A stretch of 64,000 nucleotides of DNA from JAIVJM01 sp963816985. Lineage in GTDB: Bacteria > Acidobacteriota > Blastocatellia > Pyrinomonadales > Pyrinomonadaceae. Under the pieces are notes generated by a model. The model was not told where the DNA came from. It ran no database searches and worked only from the letters and a program-made list of their open reading frames with translations. A program made the translations under genes and the position numbers. The stretch is taken from contig CAWFMF010000004.1 of assembly GCA_963816985.1 (NCBI GenBank), forward strand, positions 558,001 to 622,000, read 5' to 3'. This document shows, in pieces, positions 1-8,438 of the stretch. Position 1 is the first letter of the stretch. Every line of letters starts with the position of its first letter.

Positions 1-310
1 CGCCATCTTAAATAGGCCGCGCTCGCTTGAGCTTTCGCCGGAGCACGTCTTCGTGGCGACCGTCAACGCCAAGTCGCAGCTCCTTTGGTGGTCGCTCGTC
101 CCAGACCCGCGCGTCGTCCGCGCCGAAGGCCCGAAGGGCGTGGACGACAACGAGCTGACCGGCGTCCGCCTCTTCCAGCCCCGCGCCGAGTTCTTCATCC
201 ACATCCCCGGCGACGAGGAAGCGACGGAGGTGCGTTTTTATCACCCGCTCGCGGAGGGTGTTGAGTTTCGTTTGCAACTGCTCGGCGCGGTCTCGCTGCG
301 CCGGGATTAA
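1..310 (+). CDS. Hypothetical protein, C-terminal fragment (5' end outside window)
   Basis: The reading frame is open from base 2 to the TAA at 308-310, so the gene starts before the window. About 102 residues are visible, with a charged, beta-rich composition and no motif I recognise. A GTG at 53 could serve as a start, but coding-like sequence continues upstream of it without a ribosome binding site, so I treat this as the tail of a longer protein. It lies 26 bases upstream of the M64 peptidase on the same strand and may share its transcript. Confidence 0.5.
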   Translation, partial: AILNRPRSLELSPEHVFVATVNAKSQLLWWSLVPDPRVVRAEGPKGVDDNELTGVRLFQPRAEFFIHIPGDEEATEVRFYHPLAEGVEFRLQLLGAVSLRRD

Positions 311-336
311 AGAGAGCGTCGGAGAAGTTCCTCGCC

Positions 337-1908
337 ATGAAGTCCCCGCCCGAACATTTCCCGGCCCTCGCCCTACTGCTGCTGCTGCTCGTCCTCTCCT
401 GCGCGCGCGTGGCGCAGGCCGAGCCCTTCGAGACCATCGTCAACCACGGCACGCCGCAGAACCGCGTGGACATCGCCGTCATGGGCGACGGCTACACCGC
501 CGCCGAGATGGACAAGTACCGGGCGGATGTCGAGGAGTTCATCCGGCTCATGTTCGAGCAGGAGCCCTACCGCGAATACCAACGCTACTTCAACGTCCAC
601 CGCATTGACCTCGTGAGCGCGCAGTCGGGGGCCGACCACCCCGAACGCAGCAGCTTCGTCAACACGGCCTTGAACGCCGCGTACAACTGCGGCAACATCC
701 AGCGACTCATCTGCGCGGACATGAACCTCGTCAACGGCGTCCTCCAAAGAAGCCTCCCGCCCGCGCAAGCCGACATCAAGCTCGTCATCGTCAACGACCC
801 GGAGTACGGCGGCTCCGGCGGGCCGTTCGCCGTCGCCTCGACGCACGCGCAGGCCGTCGAAATCATCCTCCACGAACTCGGTCACAGCTTCGGACTCCTC
901 GCCGACGAGTACGGCGGCTCGAACTGCCCGCCCGCGCCCGAACCCCCCTGGCTCAACCTCACGCGGACGACCGACCGCGCTTCCATCAAGTGGCTCCACT
1001 GGATTGACCCCGCGACCCCGGTTCCGACCTTCACCACGCAGAACGGGGTGCCGGGACTCTACGAAGGCGGCACGACCTGCGACAACGGCTACTACCGCCC
1101 GACTTTCAACTCGAAGATGCGGACACTCTTCCGGCCCTTCGAGCAGGTCAACACCGAGCAGCTCATCCGCCGCGTCTACAACGTCGTCTCGCCGCTCGAC
1201 GGCGCGAGCCCCGCAGGCACGGGCCTCGCTCTGACGCAGGGGCAGACGCAAGCCTTCTCCGTCTCGACCCCTTCGCCCGCGACGCACGCGCTCGGCGTGA
1301 CGTGGTTCGTGGACGGCGCGGCGAGCGGCTCCGCGCCGACGTTCACGCTCGACACCTCAACCCTCGGCGCGGGCGCGCACACAGTTGAGGTCTTAGTGCG
1401 GGACGACATCGAGTGGGTGCGCGTGGACACGCAGCAGCTCCTCGCCGAAGCCCGCAGGTGGGACTTGACGGTGACGGCGGCGGCGACTCCGACGCCGACT
1501 CCCGTGCCGACGCCCACGCCTTACCCGCCGGGCGAGTCGCCGGTGTTGTTGACGGAGGAAGGCACGCAAAGGGCGTTGGCGCTCGAAACGGTCAACTGGC
1601 TGAACGGCCCGTTCTCGCTCTTCACGACGCAGAACTTCAGCCCCGACCAGCGGACGCGCATCTCCCTGTTCGTCTTCAACGCGGAGCTTTTGGCGGGCGA
1701 GAGCCCCACGGCCTTCACGGCGCGGGCCGAGAACGGCGCGCAGCAGGTCTTCCCCCTGACGGTCGAACACGCGTCGAAGGTCGAGGGCGTCGAACGGCTC
1801 ACGCAGCTCGTCGTCCGCCTGCCCGACGGGCTCGCGGCGGGCGAAGCGCTGGTCAGCGTCTCTCTGCGCGGCACGTCGAGCAACAAGGCATCCGTCCTCA
1901 TTCAATAG
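337..1908 (+). CDS. Secreted M64-family zinc metallopeptidase (IgA-peptidase-like)
   Basis: A 523-residue exported protease. Residues 10-28 form a hydrophobic signal sequence. It can be read as a type I signal ending in AQA before EPF or, less well, as a lipoprotein signal with Cys22. The zinc site HELGH is at about residues 179-183 and continues as SFGLLADEY, which is the extended HExxH...DEY signature of peptidase family M64. A region around 285-385 looks like a beta-sandwich. A Thr/Pro repeat linker (TPTPTPVPTPTPYPP) at about 388-402 leads to a C-terminal domain of about 120 residues of unknown role. Family knowledge: M64 enzymes cleave extracellular proteins, and M64 includes an IgA protease from Clostridium. 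The substrate here is unknown. A weak GGAG lies about 12 bases before the ATG. Confidence 0.85.
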   Translation: MKSPPEHFPALALLLLLLVLSCARVAQAEPFETIVNHGTPQNRVDIAVMGDGYTAAEMDKYRADVEEFIRLMFEQEPYREYQRYFNVHRIDLVSAQSGADHPERSSFVNTALNAAYNCGNIQRLICADMNLVNGVLQRSLPPAQADIKLVIVNDPEYGGSGGPFAVASTHAQAVEIILHELGHSFGLLADEYGGSNCPPAPEPPWLNLTRTTDRASIKWLHWIDPATPVPTFTTQNGVPGLYEGGTTCDNGYYRPTFNSKMRTLFRPFEQVNTEQLIRRVYNVVSPLDGASPAGTGLALTQGQTQAFSVSTPSPATHALGVTWFVDGAASGSAPTFTLDTSTLGAGAHTVEVLVRDDIEWVRVDTQQLLAEARRWDLTVTAAATPTPTPVPTPTPYPPGESPVLLTEEGTQRALALETVNWLNGPFSLFTTQNFSPDQRTRISLFVFNAELLAGESPTAFTARAENGAQQVFPLTVEHASKVEGVERLTQLVVRLPDGLAAGEALVSVSLRGTSSNKASVLIQ

Positions 1909-2359
1909 ACCTCCGGCGCGAGACTCAAAAAAACTCACCTCAATCCCTTCGCGCGCGGCCCCCTGAAACACTTCTCCCCTTAAACGCATAAAGGTTTGAG
2001 GCACGGCATGTGGGGCGAGCTGTCGCCGGGCGGCTCGCCCGCGAGGCCGCCCGCGCGGCGTCTGAAAACGGCCCGGCCCGCCGGGCATTGACATCATTTC
2101 GTTTAGGGATAAGATGGTGCCGCTTCGGCCACCACTCGGTTCGCCCCGTTGACGAGAACCCCGCTCTCGCCGCTTCCAGTCAAGACGCTTTCCAAGGGCT
2201 CGCCCGCTGTACCTCATCAGAACGGACACAGGGCGGCAGTCATCTTCGAACGACGGCGGGCATCGCCGTTGACCTCGCCACCAGCCCCACGGCCAGCCCG
2301 TCTGGCCCTTCACACACACCTCTAAACCGCGCCCACGGGCGAGAGTAGGAGAACAGGCA
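1909..2359 (+). promoter_or_regulatory. Intergenic region with a sigma-70-like promoter and long leader
   Basis: This 450-base gap holds no convincing gene. TTGACA at 2088-2093 is followed after 16 bases by TAAGAT at 2110-2115, a good housekeeping-type promoter pointing at the papain-like gene. The predicted start near 2122 leaves a leader of about 240 bases. A hairpin (GGTG-CCG / CGG-CCACC) lies at about 2115-2133, next to the predicted start. I see no known riboswitch. AGGAG about 9 bases before 2360 is the ribosome binding site of the next gene. Confidence 0.5.
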
Positions 2360-3493
2360 ATGGCAACCAAGAAAAGACCGGCGTCCAAGAAGTCGAGTTC
2401 GGGGGGGACTTCGGGCGGGAGCTTGCAGGCCGCCATCAGCAACAGCGGCTACGAGTGGACGGCGGCGGCGACGCCCGTCTCAAGTCTGAGCGCGAGCGAG
2501 AGGAGGGGCCACCTCGGCCTTCAGGTCAACGAAGCGCAGATGGCGGCGACGGCGAGCGCCATCCGGGCTTCGGAGAGTCTGCTGGCGCTCGCCGCCGCGC
2601 CCATCTCGGCCCCCGCCTCCGTTGACTGGCGGAACAAGAACGGCGCGAACTGGATGACTTCGGTCAAAGACCAGGAGAGCTGCGGGGCCTGCGTCTCGTT
2701 CGCCACCCTCGGAACCATCGAGGCCCGGCTCAACATCGTCTGCCAGAAGGAGAATCTGGACAAGGACTTCTCCGAGGCCAACCTCTTCTTCTGCGGCTGC
2801 GGCAACTGCTGTAACACGGGCTGGTTCTTCGAGCCCGCGCTCGAATACTGCCGCAACACCGGCGTCTTCGAAAACTCGGCCTTCCCTTACACCCCGCAGA
2901 ACCAGCCGTGCAAGCCGAGCGGTTCGCCCTTCATGAAGATCACCTCGTGGAAGTCAGTCCTCACGGTGGCCGAGCGCAAGAACCTCCTCGCCACGAAGGG
3001 GCCGCTCGTCGCCGGGATGGTCGTCTTCTCGGACTTCTTCAGCTACGCGGGCGGCGTCTACCGCCACGTCACGGGCGGGCAGGAGGGCGGCCACGCCATC
3101 GTCTGCGTCGGCTACGACGACGCGCAGGGGTGTTGGATCTGTAAGAATAGCTGGAACACCACGTGGGGCGAGGCCGGGTACTTCAAGATCGCCTACGGCG
3201 AGTGCGGGATAGACACGTCGTTTGCGATGTACGACGTGGACTTGGTGTGCCCGCAGCCGCCGCAGCCGCCGCAGCCCGTTGACCCGTGCAACGCCTACGT
3301 CCCGGTCTTGAAGCGGGTGCTCGACGCCGCGCGCTTCAACTTCACGCTCCGGCTCTGCCTGCGCTACCACGTCTGCGGGCGCGGCCTGCGCCCGTGGTGC
3401 TCGACGGCGAACATGGCGGTCGTCCGCTCCGTGCAGGAGATTCTGCGGCAGTGCCCGCGGCTCCGCGCCTCTTTCTGCCAGGCCCTCGGTTAA
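2360..3493 (+). CDS. Papain-like cysteine protease (peptidase family C1)
   Basis: A 377-residue C1 peptidase. The active-site block QESCGACVSFA covers residues 105-115: Gln105 would form the oxyanion hole and Cys111 is the nucleophile. The usual Trp after the nucleophile is Val here. The catalytic His lies in GGHAIVCVGYDD and the Asn in CKNSWNTTWGEAGYFKI, so the triad is complete. The first 85 residues are Ser/Lys/Ala-rich and could be a propeptide, but no signal peptide is visible. A Pro/Gln linker (PQPPQPPQP) precedes a C-terminal module of about 65 residues with six cysteines, likely disulfide-bonded. The protein is either exported by a non-Sec route or acts inside the cell. A chagasin-type inhibitor lies two genes downstream. 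Confidence 0.88.
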   Translation: MATKKRPASKKSSSGGTSGGSLQAAISNSGYEWTAAATPVSSLSASERRGHLGLQVNEAQMAATASAIRASESLLALAAAPISAPASVDWRNKNGANWMTSVKDQESCGACVSFATLGTIEARLNIVCQKENLDKDFSEANLFFCGCGNCCNTGWFFEPALEYCRNTGVFENSAFPYTPQNQPCKPSGSPFMKITSWKSVLTVAERKNLLATKGPLVAGMVVFSDFFSYAGGVYRHVTGGQEGGHAIVCVGYDDAQGCWICKNSWNTTWGEAGYFKIAYGECGIDTSFAMYDVDLVCPQPPQPPQPVDPCNAYVPVLKRVLDAARFNFTLRLCLRYHVCGRGLRPWCSTANMAVVRSVQEILRQCPRLRASFCQALG

Positions 3494-3558
3494 GGCACAA
3501 TTGACGCCGCCGCCGGGGCTCAATGGAGTCCCGGCGGCTTAGAGAAAGGGAGGATGAA

Positions 3559-3897
3559 GTGGGAGAAGAAACGTTGTTCGAGGCGTTGCCGCCGTTGGCC
3601 GACGAAGGGGCGGGCGCGGAGAAGCCCTGCGGCTGTCAAGACAAGACGGGCGAGAGTTCGGGCGACCTCTTCGGGGCGTCCGGAGCCGAGTCGGCCTCCG
3701 CCGGGCTCATCTCGCAACTGGACGCCGCGCTCTCCACGGCCCTTTCGGGCTCGGACGCGGCGGGCGGGCCGGACTTGCTCGCCATCGAAGAGCAGTTGGA
3801 GCTGGCCGCGTCCGGCGGCGAGAGCCAGATCACTCTGGAAGACATTCTCGCCTTCGCGGAAAGGAATCCGGGGCTCAAAATCACTTTCTCTTTCTGA
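3559..3897 (+). CDS. Small acidic protein of unknown function between a papain-like protease and its probable inhibitor
   Basis: I do not recognise this family. An ATG at 3523 would give 124 residues. I prefer the in-frame GTG at 3559 (112 residues) because AAAGGGAGG ends five bases before it, the best ribosome binding site in the area, while 3523 has none. The protein is acidic, has a CGCQ motif near its N-terminus and a Gly/Ser/Ala-rich middle, and ends in two predicted helices (around LLAIEEQLELA and LEDILAFAERNP) followed by a hydrophobic tail, GLKITFSF. No signal peptide or membrane segment is seen. Its place between protease and inhibitor suggests a substrate, chaperone or regulator of the protease; this is context only. 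Confidence 0.6.
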   Translation: MGEETLFEALPPLADEGAGAEKPCGCQDKTGESSGDLFGASGAESASAGLISQLDAALSTALSGSDAAGGPDLLAIEEQLELAASGGESQITLEDILAFAERNPGLKITFSF

Positions 3898-3904
3898 GAG
3901 AAAG
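3884..3904 (+). terminator. Stem-loop spanning the stop codon of the small protein
   Basis: CTTTCTC (3884-3890) pairs with GAGAAAG (3898-3904) around a 7-base loop. The stem is AT-rich and no T-run follows, so it may be an mRNA-stability element rather than a terminator. Confidence 0.25.
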
Positions 3905-4021
3905 CGGCGCGCCGGCGAAGGGAGTCCGAAGGCTTTTGCAGGCCCTCGTGTTCCCCTCGTCGGCGCTTTACTATCTCGGACGGGCCGCCGAAGCTTATAA
4001 TGAGTTCGGAGGTTCCAAACG

Positions 4022-4330
4022 ATGCCGAAACGTTACGGGCGGGCCGACGCTCACATCAAAGCCAAAGTCGGCGAGCCCTTCATCATCGAGCTCGAAGGCA
4101 ACACGACCACCGGCTACCGCTGGCAGCTCGACCCGGAGCAGGACAAACTCCGTCTCTTGAATGAGGAGTACGTCGCGCAGGGCGGCGGAGCCGTCGGCGC
4201 GGGCGGCAAGTTCGTCTTCACCGTCGAGCCCATCGCGCCCGGCGAGGCCACCATCCGCGCCCGCTACAAACGCCCCTGGGACGCGCACACACCCGAAGAG
4301 CAAGAGTTCCGGCTCGACATCAAAGACTAG
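4022..4330 (+). CDS. Chagasin-type cysteine protease inhibitor (family I42)
   Basis: A 102-residue protein of typical chagasin size. It carries the three inhibitor loops of the family: NTTTGYRW (residues about 26-33, the NPTTGY-type loop), a Gly-rich loop GGGAVGAGGKF (about 58-68), and RPWD (about 83-86, the RPW loop). Together these wedge into the active site of papain-like proteases. No signal peptide is visible, which matches the lack of one on the papain-like protease upstream and suggests both act in the same compartment. The gene lies 124 bases after the small unknown protein on the same strand. Confidence 0.85.
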   Translation: MPKRYGRADAHIKAKVGEPFIIELEGNTTTGYRWQLDPEQDKLRLLNEEYVAQGGGAVGAGGKFVFTVEPIAPGEATIRARYKRPWDAHTPEEQEFRLDIKD

Positions 4331-4352
4331 GCTCGAAGGGCTCTCCGCTCAT

Positions 4353-5496
4353 TCAGCCGAAGCAGTAAAGCTTGCCGTCCTGCGCGCCGACGACCACGCG
4401 CCCCAAAGCCACCGCCGGAGAGGCCGAGATAGGAGCCCCCGCGTTGAACTCCGCCACCTTCCGCCCGCTCGCGAAATCCAGAACGTAGAACCTGCCCGTC
4501 GTTCGACCCGACGAAGACCCGTCCCCCCGCAATCGCGGGCGAGGACTCGACGCGCGCCTGCGTCGCGAAAGTCCATTGCGCGCGGCCCGTGTAGGCGTCC
4601 AGACAATGCACCATCTTGTCGCGCCCGCCGACGACGAGGCGCGCGTCAATGATGGCGGGCGAAGAGTAGAACGGGAACTGCCGCTCCGGATGCCGGTACC
4701 GCCAGCCGACCTGACGAGCGACGAGGTTGACGCCGAGCACGTCGTTGTTGAAAGTCCCGTAGAAGGCGTTCCCGGCGAGCAAGGCGGGCGACGCGCCCGT
4801 GTACGCGCCCGAATTGATCTGAAACATCTGCCGCCCGTCCGCCACGCGCACGGCGCGCAGGATTTCGTCGCAGCCCGCCACGTAAGCCACCCCGTCGGCC
4901 ACGCCCGGCGTCGCGTGGACGGGGCCGTTGGTCTTCAACTTCCAGAGCAGCTTCCCCGTCGTCGCCGAGACGCAGTAGAGGTGCTGGTCGTAAGAGCCGA
5001 TGAGGACGCGGCTCCCGACGACGACGGGCGAGGACTTAATCTCGCCGCCCGTCTTGAACGTCCAGAGGGCTTGGCCGTCGCGCGCGCGCACGGCGTGGAG
5101 GACGCCTGAGAGGTCGCCGACGAAGACCGTGCCCGCGCGACTCACGGCGGGCGAAGACTCGCCGATGCCCGTCTGCGCCTGATACCTCCAACGCAGTTTG
5201 CCGTTGCCGAGGTCGAGCGAGAGCAGCTCGCCCTTCTGCGTCCCGACGAAGACCGCGCCGCCCGCAATCGCCGCCGACGATTCGATTGACTCGCCCGCCT
5301 CGAACGTCCACAGCAGACGCACATTACCCGGCATCCCCGACGGCGAGAAGCCCGTCAACTGCGCGTTCCCACGGAACTGCGGCCAACCGTCGGCGGGCGC
5401 GGCCCAGTCGTCCCACCCCGCCGAAGCGGTCGAAGGCAAAAGGCAAAAGGCAAAAGTTAAAAGTGCGAGGACGAAGGCTCTCAACGAACGCTCCAC
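4353..5496 (-). CDS. Secreted PQQ-like beta-propeller protein, frameshifted near its 3' end
   Basis: A propeller protein of about 380 residues. I take GTG 5496 as the start because the signal peptide begins there (VERSLRAFVLALLTFAFCLLPSTASA, stopping at AGW); upstream sequence in frame is repeat DNA. WPQFRGN at the mature N-terminus matches the W-x-x-[FW]-R-G signature shared by the propellers in this window. Repeats such as DGQALWTFKTGG, TGKLLWKLKTNG and TGRAQWTFATQ are PQQ-type blades. The frame breaks at about 4490-4500 after GSNDGQ; the last blade (FYVLDFASGRKV to DGKLYCFG) continues in another frame to 4353. A one-base error or a recent mutation would explain it. The signal-peptide core is encoded by an AAAAGGC tandem repeat (5433-5464). 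No haem or dehydrogenase motif is seen, so the role is probably structural or binding. Confidence 0.75.
5433..5464 (-). repeat. AAAAGGC short tandem repeat inside a signal-peptide coding region
   Basis: On the plus strand three consecutive GGCAAAA units followed by GTTAAAA. Read on the minus strand they encode LLTFAFCLLP, the hydrophobic core of the signal peptide of the propeller gene. Confidence 0.75.
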
Positions 5497-5530
5497 ACTT
5501 CTTTCCGAACGTTTAAGCCGGAAGGATTTC

Positions 5531-5592
5531 TGTAGGGGCAGGGCTTGTCCCTGCCCGCTCTGCTTGCCGAACGCACGGGCAGGGACAAGCCC
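5531..5592. repeat. Inverted repeat, GTAGGGGCAGGGCTTGTCCC family, truncated copy
   Basis: Left arm 5531-5557; the right arm 5576-5592 pairs with its inner 17 bases and then ends early, lacking the outer TGCCCCTACA. Other copies lie at 17554-17625 and 51945-52040. It sits between the propeller gene start (5496) and the end of the Fe-dependent dehydrogenase (5625). Confidence 0.85.
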
Positions 5593-5624
5593 GACCGCGG
5601 ACACAGTTATACCGAAACGCTCTT

Positions 5625-6767
5625 TTAGTACGCGCACTCGTAAACCTCCGCCGCGCCGCCCGCGTCGAAGCGACGCGGGTTGAAGCGGCCCGTCCACTGC
5701 CCGGCGGCGTCCTCGGCGAGCGTCGGCAACTCCGCGCGCGGGACGCCGAGCGAGCCGAGCCCGCCGGACAACTCACCGGCCTCGATTAATTCTTCCAGAC
5801 GCCGCGCGAGGCTCTCGCCCCCGTCCGAGACGCGACGCCCGCCGCCCGCATTCATCAACTCGTCGTAACGACTGCCTACGTCCTGACTGTTCCAGCGCAC
5901 GACCGTGGGGAGCAGCGCGGCGAGCGCGCGACCGTGCTCCGTGCCGTGCCGCGCCGTCAAAGGGTTGGCGCAGGCGTGCGCCGCGCCGAGCATCGAATTC
6001 TCAATCGCCGACCCCGCGAAGTACGCGCCGAGCTGCATCGCGGCCCGCGCGTCGAGGTCTTGGGGTTGTGTCAACACGCGCTCGTAATTCGCTTCGAGCA
6101 GCCGCCACGCCTCGCGCGAGAAGAGTTCCGAGAGCGGGTTGCGCCGCGTCGTGACGTAAGTCTCGACGGCGTGCGCGAGGGCGTCGAACCCTGAAGTGGT
6201 GGTCACGCCGCGCGGCTGCGTGACGGTCAGCGAGGGGTCGAGGATGGCGACGCGGAACGCCGCGCTCCGGTCGCCGCAGGCCATCTTCATGTGCGTCGCG
6301 GCGTCGGAGATGAGCGCGTAAGACTGCGCCTCGCTCCCCGTCCCCGAAGTCGTCGGGACGCCGATCATCGGCAGCAGTGGCCGCGCCGCACGCCCGTAGC
6401 CCTGATAGTCCTGCATCCGCCCGCCGTTCGTCACGAGGAAGTTGATGCCCTTCGCGCAGTCCAAAGAACTCCCGCCGCCGAGGCCGATGATGGAGTCAAC
6501 GTCGTGCGGCGCGGCGAAGGCGCGACCGCGCTCGACCATCTCGGTATCGGGGTTCGTGTCGAAGTCTTCGAAGTGAAAGACATCAACGCCGGAAGCCTTG
6601 AGCAGCCGCGCCGCCTCTTCGACGTAGCCGTGCGCGACGAGCCCCTTATCCGCGACGAGCAGCGCGCGGCGGAAGCCTTCCTCGCGCGCCGCGTCGCCGA
6701 GCGAGGCGAGCGCGCCTTTGCCGTAGATGACACGCGAACGGAAGCCGAATCTTAAAAGCTCGCTCAT
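5625..6767 (-). CDS. Iron-dependent (group III) alcohol dehydrogenase
   Basis: A 380-residue NAD(P)-linked dehydrogenase of the Fe-ADH family. GLGGGSSLDCAKG (about residues 94-106) is the Gly-rich nucleotide-binding loop and TTSGTGSEAQ follows at about 139-148. The metal site is formed by the D and H of FDALAHAVE, the H of AHACANPL and the H of HGTEHGR, all present. Full length for the family. The substrate (a primary alcohol or aldehyde) cannot be told from sequence. Its start overlaps the stop of the upstream propeller gene by 4 bases (ATGA, 6764-6767), so the two are translationally coupled. No signal peptide: cytoplasmic. Confidence 0.9.
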   Translation of the reverse strand: MSELLRFGFRSRVIYGKGALASLGDAAREEGFRRALLVADKGLVAHGYVEEAARLLKASGVDVFHFEDFDTNPDTEMVERGRAFAAPHDVDSIIGLGGGSSLDCAKGINFLVTNGGRMQDYQGYGRAARPLLPMIGVPTTSGTGSEAQSYALISDAATHMKMACGDRSAAFRVAILDPSLTVTQPRGVTTTSGFDALAHAVETYVTTRRNPLSELFSREAWRLLEANYERVLTQPQDLDARAAMQLGAYFAGSAIENSMLGAAHACANPLTARHGTEHGRALAALLPTVVRWNSQDVGSRYDELMNAGGGRRVSDGGESLARRLEELIEAGELSGGLGSLGVPRAELPTLAEDAAGQWTGRFNPRRFDAGGAAEVYECAY

Positions 6768-8107
6768 TTCGTCGTCTTGTCCGCGACGGCGTAGACGTGG
6801 CCCGACGTGCGGATGAAGAGCATCCCTTCAGAGACGGCGGGCGTCGCCATCAACGCCTCGCCCATCGGGTTCGTCGCCAGCAACTCGAACTTCGGCCCGG
6901 CGCGGACGACGTACACGTCGCCGTCCTCACTCGACGCGTATATCTTCCCGCCCGACGCGACGGGCGAGGCGCTGAACGTGCTCGGCAGACGCTCCTGATA
7001 AAGACGCGCGCCGGTCTTCGCGTCGTAAGCCGACATGACGCCGTTGTCGGCGACCGTGTAGAAGTGTTCGCCGTAGATGATGGGCGTCGGCGTGTAGGGG
7101 CTCCCGCTCGCCGTCTTCCAGGCGAGGAAGGCGTTCGTCTCTTCGCCGCTCTTGAGCGAGATGTCGCCGCTCGCGCCGGGGCGGAAGGCATACATCGCGC
7201 GGCCCGCCGGGTAGCCGCCGGTGATGTAAATCAAGCCGTGCGCGACGAGCGGCGCTTGCATCTTGACCTGCGTATCGTTGTCGGCGAAGCGCCACAGCTC
7301 CTTGCCCGTCCGTGGGTCGTAGGCGCGGATGAAGCGACCGCCATTAACTATCAACTCCGTGCGCGCCTTGCCTTCGTAGATGTTCGGCGTGCTCCAGGAG
7401 GTTATCTCGCCGCGCTCGACGCGCCACGCCTGCTTGCCGGTCTTGAGGTCGTAGGCGGCGATGAAGGATTGCTTGTGCCCGTCGGCTTGGACGATGACGA
7501 GGTCTTTGTAGATGACGGGACAACTGGCGTGTCCCCACGAAGAGGTCGGGTCGGCCCAGAGGCCGGGGTTGAGGACGCCGAGGTCTTGCTTCCAGAGTTG
7601 CTTGCCGTCAAGGTCATAAGCGAAGAGACCTTCGGAGCCCATGAGCGCGACGACCGTGCGACCGTCGGTGACGGGCGTCGAGTTGGCCTGCGTCGCCTTG
7701 ACGTGGCGGCGCGCGCGCGGCACGCCCTCGTGCGCGGTGCGCTCCCACAAGACCTTGCCGCTCGACTTGTCGAGACAGTAGATGCGCCATGCGTGCTTCG
7801 CATCGTCGGAGGCCAAGCCGATGCCCCGGTTCTTGGCCGAGAAGGTCGCGCCCGCGTCTTCGCTGACGGCGGTGATGACGAAAACTTTATTGCCCCACAC
7901 GACCGGACTCGCGTGCGAGAGGCCGGGCACGGTCGTCTTCCAGAGAATGTTGGAGGACTTCGCGGCGTCCCACGCGACGGGCAAACTCTTGCCCTCGGCG
8001 ACGCCGGATGCGTTCGGCCCGCGGAACGAAGGCCAGTTCTGCGCGCGCGCGACCGACGCGGCGGCGAGGCAGAAAATGAGACAGAAAAGCGGCGAGCGTT
8101 TCATCAT
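6764..8107 (-). CDS. Secreted PQQ-like beta-propeller protein (NWPSFRGP paralog)
   Basis: 447 residues, with a signal peptide ending ARAQ just before NWPSFRGP. The whole mature chain is made of propeller blades marked by motifs such as SGKVLWERTA, DGKQLWKQDLG, TGKQAWRVERG and TGKELWRFADN, and it ends with a last strand at HVYAVADKTTK. It is a close paralog of the gene at 14623-15981: both share the N-terminal block NWPSFRGP.ASGVAEG and a PGL.H.SP.VWG.KVF segment. It lacks CxxCH and the vicinal cysteines of quinoprotein dehydrogenases, so I do not call it an enzyme. Coupled by ATGA to the Fe-ADH gene downstream, which suggests the two serve one pathway. ATG ATG gives two possible starts. Confidence 0.85.
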   Translation of the reverse strand: MMKRSPLFCLIFCLAAASVARAQNWPSFRGPNASGVAEGKSLPVAWDAAKSSNILWKTTVPGLSHASPVVWGNKVFVITAVSEDAGATFSAKNRGIGLASDDAKHAWRIYCLDKSSGKVLWERTAHEGVPRARRHVKATQANSTPVTDGRTVVALMGSEGLFAYDLDGKQLWKQDLGVLNPGLWADPTSSWGHASCPVIYKDLVIVQADGHKQSFIAAYDLKTGKQAWRVERGEITSWSTPNIYEGKARTELIVNGGRFIRAYDPRTGKELWRFADNDTQVKMQAPLVAHGLIYITGGYPAGRAMYAFRPGASGDISLKSGEETNAFLAWKTASGSPYTPTPIIYGEHFYTVADNGVMSAYDAKTGARLYQERLPSTFSASPVASGGKIYASSEDGDVYVVRAGPKFELLATNPMGEALMATPAVSEGMLFIRTSGHVYAVADKTTK

Positions 8108-8131
8108 CCATGCTCCTTCGGAAGAGCGTTT

Positions 8132-8153
8132 TAAAAGCCCCGGCGGGGGCTTT
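8132..8153 (-). other. GC-rich stem-loop in the leader of the propeller gene
   Basis: AAAGCCCC and GGGGCTTT flank a short loop, about 25 bases upstream of the 8107 start. It resembles an intrinsic terminator stem but no clear T-run follows, so attenuation is possible, not shown. Confidence 0.3.
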
Positions 8154-8157
8154 GGAA

Positions 8158-8382
8158 ATTAGCCGGGGGTCAGCCGGAGGAGCGAACGACAGTGAGCGAC
8201 GAAGGCGCAACCCCCGGAACACAAAGCGATAAAATCAACCTCGCCCCGGAGGGGCGACGGAGATAACGTGCGCGTGAGTCGTCCTCGTTCCCGCGCCCCT
8301 GCCGGGGCGCACAATTTTTACTCTGCTTTGTTCCGGGGGTTGCGCTTCGGCGCTAACGCGCCTTCGCTCACCCCCGGCTAAT
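8158..8382. repeat. REP-like long inverted repeat element, copy 1
   Basis: Fills most of the gene-free 8108-8438 gap. The arms 8158-8222 and about 8329-8382 begin ATTAGCCGGGGG and end CCCCCGGAACA (right arm reversed). Each arm can also fold on itself (CCGGGGG with CCCCCGG), and the centre holds further stems such as GCCCCGGAGGGGC. The same design recurs at 38609-38782 with a different centre, so this is a dispersed element, possibly a bacterial interspersed mosaic element. Confidence 0.7.
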
Positions 8383-8438
8383 CTCCGACGCCGCTATCGC
8401 GGCTCAAACTGCTTCTTCGACGCTCTCACCATGACTCG

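Noticed and set aside
2010..2348. Open frame of 112 codons before the papain-like gene
   Set aside because: No ribosome binding site, residue composition like translated GC-rich noise, and it runs through the predicted promoter and leader of the next gene.
3554..4000. Arg/Ser-rich open frame of 148 codons overlapping the small acidic protein
   Set aside because: Its ATG uses the same ribosome binding region but the product is a shadow-like Arg/Pro/Ser mix, while the 3559 frame has balanced composition and a plausible helical C-terminus.
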